DNA of 9,875 bases. It comes from an uncultured Clostridia bacterium (GTDB lineage Bacteria > Bacillota > Clostridia > Oscillospirales > CAG-272). The stretch covers positions 1 through 9,875 of the forward strand of contig CAJGCF010000054.1 of the NCBI GenBank assembly GCA_904501865.1, in the 5' to 3' direction. This document shows positions 1 to 5,977 of this stretch, one piece after another. How positions within the stretch are numbered: the stretch's first letter is position 1; each line of letters opens with the position of its first letter. The position numbers and the translations under genes were made by a program. The notes below the pieces were generated by a model that saw only the letters and a program-made list of their open reading frames with translations, was not told the DNA's origin and made no database searches.

Positions 1-879
1 AACGTTGGGGTGCACCATACCTGCGCCGAGGATCTCGATCCAGCCCTCGCCCTTGCAAAGACGGCAACCCTTGCCGCCGCACATAAAGCAGGAGATATCG
101 ACCTCAGCGGAGGGCTCGGTGAAGGGGAAGTGGTGAGGACGGAAGCGGATTCTCGTGTCCTCGCCGAACTCTACCTTTGCAAAGGACTCAAGCATACCCT
201 TGAGGTCGCCCATAGTGATGCCCTTGTCAACTACCAGACCCTCCATCTGATGAAAGAGAGGGCTGTGCGTTGCGTCCATAGCGTCGCTACGGTAAACGCG
301 ACCCGGGGAGATTATACGTATCGGAGGCTTTTGAGTCTCCATAACTCTCGCCTGAACGGGAGAGGTCTGGGAACGGAGGAGAATTTTGTCTGTGATGTAG
401 AAGGTGTCCTGCGTGTCACGCGCGGGGTGATTTTCTGGAATATTGAGTGCCTGGAAGTTGTAGTAATCGTACTCGACCTCGGGTCCCTCGGCAATAGAGA
501 ATCCCATACCTATGAATATTTCCTCCATATCTCTCTGCACGAGAGTGAGGGGGTGACGGTGACCTACCTTTGCCTTTTTGCCGGGGACGGTAACGTCAAG
601 CTTTTCAGCGGCAAGCTGTGCGTCAAGTGCTTTTTCGGCAAGAGATGCCTTTTTCTCTGATATAGCAGATTCTATCTGCTCTCTTACCTCGTTAGCTATC
701 TGACCGACGACAGGGCGCTCCTCGGGGGAAAGCTGGCCCATACCGCGAAGAACGGCGGTCAGCTCGCCTTTCTTTCCGAGATATTTGATCCTGAGATTTT
801 CAAGAGCGGCATCGTCAATATCGGGAGACGCGATTATCTCCAACGCTTCCGCCTTGATTCTGTTAAGAGTCTCTTTCAT
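1..879 (-). CDS. pheS: Phenylalanyl-tRNA synthetase alpha subunit, 3' end beyond window
   Basis: This gene encodes the catalytic alpha chain of the class II (alpha-beta)2 enzyme that charges tRNA-Phe in the cytoplasm. It starts MKETLNRIKAEALEII, and 293 codons are visible out of about 340 usual for the family, so the C-terminal end lies left of the window. The N-terminal coiled-coil tRNA-binding region covers roughly residues 1-90. The catalytic domain follows with the family motifs GFSIAEGPEVEYDYYNF, LLRSQTSPVQARVM, RFRPHHFPFTEPSAEVD and EILGAGMVHPNV. A four-cysteine cluster (C264, C267, C272, C275, pattern CxxCx4CxxC) sits just before the last motif. I infer that it may bind a metal. The ATG is preceded by AAAGGA at 889-894, nine bases away. 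pheT normally follows and would be off the left edge. Expression is probably controlled by the T-box leader directly upstream. Confidence 0.97.
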   Translation of the reverse strand, partial: MKETLNRIKAEALEIIASPDIDDAALENLRIKYLGKKGELTAVLRGMGQLSPEERPVVGQIANEVREQIESAISEKKASLAEKALDAQLAAEKLDVTVPGKKAKVGHRHPLTLVQRDMEEIFIGMGFSIAEGPEVEYDYYNFQALNIPENHPARDTQDTFYITDKILLRSQTSPVQARVMETQKPPIRIISPGRVYRSDAMDATHSPLFHQMEGLVVDKGITMGDLKGMLESFAKVEFGEDTRIRFRPHHFPFTEPSAEVDISCFMCGGKGCRLCKGEGWIEILGAGMVHPNV

Positions 880-923
880 TTTTGAAATTCCTTTCAAATT
901 GTATATAAATTAATTTTAACCGT

Positions 924-957
924 AAAAAAGCCCCGATTCTCAAAAGAGAATCGGGAC
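924..957 (-). terminator. T-box intrinsic terminator
   Basis: Perfect 10-bp arms at 932-941 and 946-955 enclose a four-base loop. On the minus strand they are followed by GC and six T residues (924-929). The 5' arm overlaps the CCGTCCCG segment that would pair with the T-box antiterminator, so the two structures exclude each other. Confidence 0.93.
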
Positions 958-1196
958 GGAAATACATTTTCCGCGGTACCACCCGCATTCTGACCTTGTC
1001 AAAAAAATAAAGCCAACACTTTGCTGACATGTAACGGTGTCTGCCGTGCGCGGCTATATGCGAACGCCACGCGTCGCTTTGACCGAACAAGCTCCGAAGG
1101 GAAATGCCTCATCTCGCATATATCCGCTCGCACCGACCGCGGACTCTCTGAAATATGAGCCGAAAAGGGCTGACTTCATCATAGCCTTTGTTTACA
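924..1196 (-). promoter_or_regulatory. T-box riboswitch leader, Phe-type, controlling pheS
   Basis: The minus strand carries the conserved T-box sequence GGGTGGTACCGCGGA at 970-984, followed by CCGTCCCG and an intrinsic terminator. The stem I landmarks AGAGAG (in 1141-1150) and GGTCGGTGCGAGC (within 1121-1140) lie upstream. The likely specifier is TTC at 1101-1103, followed by CCTTCGGAGC, which resembles the usual 3' side of the specifier loop. UUC is a Phe codon. The UGGU of the T-box bulge would pair with an ACCA 3' end, which fits the A discriminator of bacterial tRNA-Phe. In the family, uncharged tRNA stabilises the antiterminator and so permits transcription. The T-box, terminator and order are seen directly; the specifier assignment is inferred from position. 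Confidence 0.95.
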
Positions 1197-1202
1197 TATA
1201 AT

Positions 1203-1231
1203 ATTATATCATTATTTAATTCTTTACGCAA
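1203..1231 (-). promoter_or_regulatory. Sigma-A-type promoter of the T-box/pheS transcript
   Basis: The minus strand reads TTGCGT (1226-1231), a 17-base spacer, then a perfect TATAAT (1203-1208). Transcription would start near 1196, just before stem I of the T-box, giving a leader of about 315 bases. Confidence 0.85.
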
Positions 1232-1293
1232 GTGTGTTTTTTGTAAAAAAATACGATATGCACGCTTGGATTTTGGTGCTTTTGCACAAACGA

Positions 1294-1614
1294 TCAGAAG
1301 ATTCCGAAGTGAAAAAGCAGATAAACCAGCACCGCTTGCGCCGCGAATATCAGGGGTAGCCCAAGCATAAATCTCAGGTGCTTTGTTTTGTGTCTGATAA
1401 GGAGCATACAGGTGTACATAGCGAACGAGCCGCCGAGGATAGAGAGTATGAACAGATTTTTCTCCGAAACACGCAGCTCGACTCTGTTTTTTCTTGATAT
1501 TCTCTTGTCGTATATGCACACAAACACTGAGATTACGGATATTATGGCAACGTATGCCGCAAATATTGATAAAGCAGGGTTATTTTGAATAAAATCCGGC
1601 ATATAAATCTCCAT
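1294..1614 (-). CDS. Small membrane protein, DUF1294 family
   Basis: The product is a 106-residue hydrophobic protein matching my recollection of the DUF1294 family. The supporting motifs are YDK at residues 35-37 after the first membrane segment, a GG pair at 61-62, RHKTKH at 74-79, then a GLPLIF segment. Three membrane spans are likely, at about 13-34, 53-72 and 84-103. The biochemical role of the family is unknown to me. GGAG lies seven bases before the first ATG. A second ATG at codon 5 (1602) also has a GGAG six bases upstream, inside codons 1-2, so the start is ambiguous by four residues. The gene lies between the glnS terminator and the pheS promoter. I see no strong promoter of its own and only weak terminator-like sequence after it, so read-through from either side is possible. 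Confidence 0.85.
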   Translation of the reverse strand: MEIYMPDFIQNNPALSIFAAYVAIISVISVFVCIYDKRISRKNRVELRVSEKNLFILSILGGSFAMYTCMLLIRHKTKHLRFMLGLPLIFAAQAVLVYLLFHFGIF

Positions 1615-1683
1615 TCCGCCGCTCCGGGCGGCACAAATAGTAATAAATTAATTTTAACGCTAGCCTACCGATATGAATTTTTC

Positions 1684-1718
1684 AAAATATGGGGAAGAAA
1701 GCATTTCTTCCCCATATT
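1684..1718 (-). terminator. Terminator of the MBL-gltX-glnS operon
   Basis: Perfect 15-bp arms (1686-1700 and 1704-1718) enclose a three-base loop, nine bases beyond the glnS stop. On the minus strand the stem ends in ATATTTTGAAAAATTC, which gives only a short T run (1684-1687 on the complement). Its position and stability make it a convincing operon end. Confidence 0.8.
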
Positions 1719-1727
1719 GTTCTTGTG

Positions 1728-3383
1728 TTATTTTTTAGGGAAACTGTCCTTGAGAGATACTACACGGTTAAAGGTATTTTCATTCTTGGTATCCTTGCAG
1801 AAGTAGCCTACACGGACGAACTGGAATCTCTCACCGGGCTTTGCGTCCTCAAGGCAAGGCTCTACCATGGCGCCCTCTACCTTTGTAAGAGAGTCGGGGT
1901 TGAGAAAATCAAGATAAGTTTGACCTTCGGGCACGTCTGCGGTGTTCTCAATGTTGAACAGACGGTCGTAGAGCATAAGAGCTACGGGCTTTGCATATTT
2001 AGCGGAGAGCCAATGTATCGTGCCCTTTATCTTTCTGCCGTCTGCGGGCATACCGTTGCCTGTTTCAAGGTCGGCGGTTGCGTGAATACACTTGATACTG
2101 CCGTCCTCGTTCTTTTCGATTCCCGCGTACTTGATGATATATCCGCCCATAAGACGAACCTCGCCGTCGGGCTTGAGCCTGAAGAACTTGGGAGGCGGAA
2201 CCTCGGCAAAGTCATCGGCATCAATATATATCTCGCGTGTCATAGGCACCTCGCGAGTGCCAAGTTCTATCTTTTGCGGGTGGTTGGAAACGGTGATCAT
2301 TTCCTCCTTGTCCTCAGGATAGTTGTCAATAATTACCTTTATGGGATTGACTACTGCGATACGGCGCAGAGCGTTCTCGTTAAGGTCATCACGCACGCAC
2401 GCCTCAAGCTGACGAACGTCGACCGTGTGGTCGGTGTTGGTAACTCCAGCCTCACGAACAAAGGTGAAAAGGGCACCGGGAGTATATCCGCGGCGACGGA
2501 GACCGCAAAGAGTGGGTAGACGGGGGTCGTCCCAGCCGTCAACGTGATTTTCCTCAACGAGCTGGCGCAAATAGCGCTTGGACATGACCGTATACGTGAT
2601 ATTCATACGTCCGAATTCCCACTGATGAGGCTTCTGCTCAAAGCCTATCTTTTCTACCACCCAATCGTAGAGAGGGCGGTGATTGCGGAACTCGCTGGAG
2701 CAGAGGGAGTGAGTGATACCCTCAAGTGCGTCCTGAATGGGATGCGCGAAGTCGTACATAGGATATACGCACCATTCGTCGCCCTGACGGTGATGGTGTA
2801 TGTGCTTTATTCGATAAATTACGGGGTCTCGGAGATAGGGGTTGTCGGATGAGGGATCTATCTTGGCGCGAAGCGTGCGCGCGCCGTCGGGGAACTCACC
2901 GTTCTTCATACGCTCAAAGAGCTCAAGGTTTTCCTCAACCGTTCTGTTACGGTAAGGCGACTCCTTGGAGGCAACGGTGCGGTCAGTACCCTTATAATCC
3001 GCAAGATCGTCCTTGGACAAGTCGCAAACGTAAGCGTCGCCCTGCTTTATGAGCTGGACCGCAAACTCGTAGCATTTGCTAAAGTAGTCAGAGCCGTAAA
3101 AGACTCCACCCGTGGGAGTGGCGCCGAGCCACTCAAGGTCCTCGCGTATAGAGCGGACAAACTCGTCGGATTCCTTGGCGGGATTGGTGTCGTCGTAACG
3201 GAGATTGAAAAGTCCGTTATATTTGTTAGCAACGTCGGTGTTGACGCAGATCGCCTTTACAGAGCCTATGTGAAGGTATCCGTTGGGCTCGGGAGGGAAG
3301 CGAGTGTGTATTTTAAGACCGGGATTCGTCGCTATGTCCTCGTCGATTATATCGTGTATAAAATTGCTGTTGATCTCTGCCAT
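1728..3383 (-). CDS. glnS: Glutaminyl-tRNA synthetase
   Basis: This class I synthetase charges tRNA-Gln directly with glutamine in the cytoplasm. Numbered from the upstream ATG at 3395, it shows FPPEPNGYLHIGS at 33-45, NLRYDDTNP at 64-72, LRAKID at 175-180, YPMYDFAHPIQDALEGITHSL at 211-231 and VMSKR at 270-274. It then has the two-barrel anticodon-binding region to the end. The full length of about 551-555 residues is normal for bacterial GlnRS. The HIGH signature reads HIGS (42-45), with the last histidine replaced by serine. I place the start at 3383 (MAEINSNF) because GGAG at 3390-3393 is six bases upstream of it, whereas the upstream ATG at 3395 has no ribosome binding site. gltX ends 19 bases upstream, so the two are probably co-transcribed and perhaps translationally coupled. 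GlnRS is found in only part of the bacteria; many Firmicutes make Gln-tRNA by the GatCAB route instead. Confidence 0.96.
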   Translation of the reverse strand: MAEINSNFIHDIIDEDIATNPGLKIHTRFPPEPNGYLHIGSVKAICVNTDVANKYNGLFNLRYDDTNPAKESDEFVRSIREDLEWLGATPTGGVFYGSDYFSKCYEFAVQLIKQGDAYVCDLSKDDLADYKGTDRTVASKESPYRNRTVEENLELFERMKNGEFPDGARTLRAKIDPSSDNPYLRDPVIYRIKHIHHHRQGDEWCVYPMYDFAHPIQDALEGITHSLCSSEFRNHRPLYDWVVEKIGFEQKPHQWEFGRMNITYTVMSKRYLRQLVEENHVDGWDDPRLPTLCGLRRRGYTPGALFTFVREAGVTNTDHTVDVRQLEACVRDDLNENALRRIAVVNPIKVIIDNYPEDKEEMITVSNHPQKIELGTREVPMTREIYIDADDFAEVPPPKFFRLKPDGEVRLMGGYIIKYAGIEKNEDGSIKCIHATADLETGNGMPADGRKIKGTIHWLSAKYAKPVALMLYDRLFNIENTADVPEGQTYLDFLNPDSLTKVEGAMVEPCLEDAKPGERFQFVRVGYFCKDTKNENTFNRVVSLKDSFPKK

Positions 3384-3389
3384 GTCTGT

Positions 3390-3393
3390 CTCC
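3390..3393 (-). promoter_or_regulatory. Ribosome binding site deciding the glnS start
   Basis: GGAG is spaced six bases before the ATG at 3381-3383. It overlaps an in-frame upstream ATG (3393-3395) whose own leader, GAAATAACAAATTA, has no Shine-Dalgarno sequence. Confidence 0.7.
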
Positions 3394-3402
3394 ATTAATT
3401 TG

Positions 3403-5091
3403 TTATTTCAAGCTATTTATCATATTCGAAATTCTCGCAAGAGTTTTCTCTTTGCCTATGATATGCATTACAGTGTAAAGATCGGGAGCGTTGGTCTTTC
3501 CCGTAACGGCAAGGCGAATGAACATACTGATATCCGCAACACTGCCCTTATACTTTTCGGGCTCTGCCTTGTATGCCTTCATATCCGAAGAATATCCGAG
3601 AGACTCGGCTATTGCCTTTATCTTGTCGAACCATACGTTCATATCGTCGTTCTCGTCATATCCCTCGGAGAATTTTGTGAGAGTTGCAACTATATCGGCT
3701 CTGTCAAAGTTATCCGGATAGCTCTCCTCGATTTTGAAGAAGTTATCATAGAAGAATCCCATATAATCTTTGGCATCTGCCCACGTAGCAAGGTCTTTTC
3801 TCGGCTTTTTGCCGCCTCTGCCTATGGCGAATATAGATTCCGCAAAAGAGGGATCCGCCGCGAGAGCTTGACCGAATTCCGCGTCGAATTCAAGAGCCCA
3901 CGAAGTTACCTTCTCGGTGACCTCTGCGGAACTCATACGGGAGATAACGTTCTTTGAAACGTCGTTGAGCTTTCCAAAGTCAAAAAGGCAGCCAGACGTT
4001 GACATTTTCTTTATGTTGAAAGGGAAATCCGTGTATGGCTTGTCTGCATTCTGCATATGCCACTCCTCGTAATTGGAGTTGAGAAGCGTCATAATGTACT
4101 CACACACTGCCTCGGGGCAATATCCCATACGTGTGTAGTCGTCCATATTAGCACCCATATCTCGCTTTGAGAGCTTTTTCTTGTTGCCGCTCTCATCGAG
4201 CTTCATTATCTGGGCTATGTGCATGTATTTTGGAAGTCTGAATCCGAGATAAGAGAAGAGCTGAATATGCTTTGCAAGGCTTGGGAGCCACTCCTCACCG
4301 CGTATGACGTGGGTTGTGCCCATAAGGTGGTCGTCAACCGCGTGCGCAAAGTGATAGGTGGGAATGCCGTCGGATTTGAGAAGAACGAAGTCCTCATCGT
4401 TCTCGGGAATCTCCAGCGCGCCCTTAACAAGATCCGTGAATTTTGTCTTTTTCTCGGGATCTCCATTCGCGAGAATACGGAGCACAAAGGGGTGTCCAGC
4501 CTCAAGATGCTCTTCGACCTCCTCAATGGTGAAGCTTCTGCGAGCAAGCATTTCCGCGCGGCGAGCCTCTGCCTCTGCCTTCCAGTCGGTGTTCTTTATC
4601 TCTTCTTTTTTATTTACCTGCTGAAGCTCGTCAAGCTCCTCCTCTGTGGTGAAGCAGGGATAAGCCTTGCCCTCACGTACTAGTTGCTTTGCGTAGACCT
4701 GATAGACAGGACCTCTCATGCTCTGCTTATACGGACCGTAAGCGCCCTTGTCGGAGACATTTCCGCTCTCATCAAGTATAGCACCCTCGTCAAAGTGTAT
4801 GCCGTACTTGGCAAGAGTTTTGATAAGTCCCTCTGCCGCACCCTCGACCTCACGCTTTGCGTCGGTGTCCTCTATTCTAAGGTAGAAAACGCCACCCGAT
4901 TGATGAGCAAGTCTCTCGCCTACGGTAGAAGGGAAAAGACCTCCGAAGTGAACGAAGCCCGTGGGGCTGGGAGCAAATCTTGTGACCTTTGCGCCCTCTG
5001 GGAGAGTGCGTCGGGGATATTTTGCCTCTATCTGATCAGGAGTTTCAGTTATATGAGGAAAGAGTAATTCTGCAAGACGTTTGAAATCCAT
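3403..5091 (-). CDS. gltX: Glutamyl-tRNA synthetase, long form
   Basis: This class I synthetase activates glutamate for tRNA-Glu. RFAPSPTGFVHFGGLF (38-53) contains the HIGH-type motif as HFGG (48-51). LRIEDTD is at 71-77, SDGIPTYHFAHAVDDHLMG at 240-258, HVIRGEEWLPSLAKH at 261-275, and the KMSKS-type loop KLSKR at 306-310 is followed by DMGAN. At 562 residues it is longer than the roughly 470-490 of common bacterial GluRS. There is a charged, probably helical stretch at about 150-200 and an extended C-terminal half. The ATG has AAAGGATC eight bases upstream. It lies 41 bases after the MBL hydrolase gene with no terminator between, and 19 bases before the likely glnS start. Beside a GlnRS, it is expected to need to discriminate against tRNA-Gln; this is inference from context. 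Assignment to the Glu rather than the Gln subfamily rests on the APSPTG and KLSKRD motifs. Confidence 0.95.
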   Translation of the reverse strand: MDFKRLAELLFPHITETPDQIEAKYPRRTLPEGAKVTRFAPSPTGFVHFGGLFPSTVGERLAHQSGGVFYLRIEDTDAKREVEGAAEGLIKTLAKYGIHFDEGAILDESGNVSDKGAYGPYKQSMRGPVYQVYAKQLVREGKAYPCFTTEEELDELQQVNKKEEIKNTDWKAEAEARRAEMLARRSFTIEEVEEHLEAGHPFVLRILANGDPEKKTKFTDLVKGALEIPENDEDFVLLKSDGIPTYHFAHAVDDHLMGTTHVIRGEEWLPSLAKHIQLFSYLGFRLPKYMHIAQIMKLDESGNKKKLSKRDMGANMDDYTRMGYCPEAVCEYIMTLLNSNYEEWHMQNADKPYTDFPFNIKKMSTSGCLFDFGKLNDVSKNVISRMSSAEVTEKVTSWALEFDAEFGQALAADPSFAESIFAIGRGGKKPRKDLATWADAKDYMGFFYDNFFKIEESYPDNFDRADIVATLTKFSEGYDENDDMNVWFDKIKAIAESLGYSSDMKAYKAEPEKYKGSVADISMFIRLAVTGKTNAPDLYTVMHIIGKEKTLARISNMINSLK

Positions 5092-5132
5092 TTTTAAGAT
5101 CCTTTCTGTTGTATGTTCTTGGGGTTAAAAAG

Positions 5133-5753
5133 TCAGAAAATATTGTCAAGCGCCTCTCCGAGAGTGCAGGAGCCGCCGTGACCCGGGTATATCGTGATGC
5201 TTTTGTCGTATGATTCAAAAGATCTCAGTGAGCTTATCAGCTGTGTAGCGTTTCCACCGTGAAGGTCGTACCTGCCGTAGCCCTGTGCGAAAAGAGTATC
5301 TCCCGTAATCATAATATCCTTACATTTGAGGCAAATAGAGCCCTTGGAGTGTCCCGGTGTGGAGATGACCTCTAAGGTGTCGTCTCCAAGTGTCAGCTTA
5401 TCGCCATCTAAAAGCAATTTATCCGCGGGTCTACATATCATATCCTGATCGAAGAAAATCTTGTATGCATTCTTCTTACCGTCACTCAGCATCTCGGCAT
5501 CGTCCCTGTGGATATATACCGCGGTGTTAGTTGCTTCGCGGAGACTGTCAAGTGATATTATATGATCAAAATGACCGTGTGTCAGAATGATATATTCAAG
5601 ATGGGCGCCCACGGATTCCGTTAGTGATACTATTTCCTCACTGTTGGCGCTGGGATCTATTACGGCGGCGTGCTTTTTCCCTTGCTTGTCCTCTGCTACG
5701 AGCACATAGCAATTGGACACCCAAGAGCCGGGAAATAGATTGAATATCTCCAA
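5133..5753 (-). CDS. MBL-fold metallo-hydrolase (glyoxalase II-like)
   Basis: This 206-residue protein has the metallo-beta-lactamase fold and the complete set of dinuclear metal ligands: THGHFDH (H59, H61, D63, H64), TPGHS (H135), TGDTLF (D152) and YPGHGG (H192). Its size and motif order match short glyoxalase II-like hydrolases, which often cleave thioesters. The true substrate cannot be told from the sequence. I chose the TTG start at 5751-5753 (MEIFNLFPGSW) because a full GGAGGTGA lies five bases upstream. The longer frame from the ATG at 5786 adds eleven residues, would place that ribosome binding site inside the gene and has no site of its own. It is the first gene of the operon with gltX and glnS. 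A functional link to tRNA charging is possible but unproven. Confidence 0.92.
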   Translation of the reverse strand: MEIFNLFPGSWVSNCYVLVAEDKQGKKHAAVIDPSANSEEIVSLTESVGAHLEYIILTHGHFDHIISLDSLREATNTAVYIHRDDAEMLSDGKKNAYKIFFDQDMICRPADKLLLDGDKLTLGDDTLEVISTPGHSKGSICLKCKDIMITGDTLFAQGYGRYDLHGGNATQLISSLRSFESYDKSITIYPGHGGSCTLGEALDNIF

Positions 5754-5758
5754 AAACG

Positions 5759-5766
5759 TCACCTCC
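5759..5766 (-). promoter_or_regulatory. Strong ribosome binding site setting a TTG start
   Basis: GGAGGTGA is a full match to the 16S anti-Shine-Dalgarno sequence and lies five bases before TTG at 5751-5753. It fixes the start of the MBL hydrolase. Confidence 0.85.
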
Positions 5767-5799
5767 CTATAAAAGCATAGCAACACATTACCATTTTAT

Positions 5800-5828
5800 A
5801 TTATATCACCAAAAATTATTTTTGTCTA
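5800..5828 (-). promoter_or_regulatory. Sigma-A-type promoter of the MBL-gltX-glnS operon
   Basis: The minus strand reads TAGACA (5823-5828), a 17-base spacer, then a perfect TATAAT (5800-5805). Initiation would be near 5793, about 40 bases before the TTG start. No leader structure like the pheS T-box fits in that distance, so these synthetases appear not to be T-box controlled. Confidence 0.85.
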
Positions 5829-5890
5829 CAATATTATTGAAAAAAATGCTTATTTTTAAACAATTTGACTCATCTTGTGCTTCGATACAT

Positions 5891-5921
5891 AAAAAAGGAC
5901 AGACGCGTATGTCTGTCCTTT
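5891..5921 (-). terminator. Terminator of the substrate-binding protein gene
   Basis: Perfect 11-bp arms (5894-5904 and 5911-5921) enclose a six-base loop. On the minus strand they are followed by a run of six T residues that partly overlaps the end of the stem. It lies 56 bases after the stop at 5978 and separates this gene from the next operon. Confidence 0.92.
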
Positions 5922-5977
5922 GGTCTTGCTCTCATCTCTTGTAAGGGGAAAAGAGCCTTTACTATTAAATTGTGGGA

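Noticed and set aside
10..660. Plus-strand open frame of 216 codons
   Set aside because: It is the antisense of pheS, whose minus-strand frame carries all family motifs.
1236..1252. Run of T, GT and A residues as a terminator for the DUF1294 gene
   Set aside because: The pairing is only A-T and there is no G+C stem, so it is unlikely to terminate efficiently.
1109..1519. Minus-strand open frame of 136 codons
   Set aside because: It overlaps both the DUF1294 gene and the pheS promoter and T-box stem I, which explain the sequence better.
1689..2519. Plus-strand open frame of 276 codons
   Set aside because: It begins inside the glnS terminator hairpin and runs antisense to glnS; no family is recognisable.
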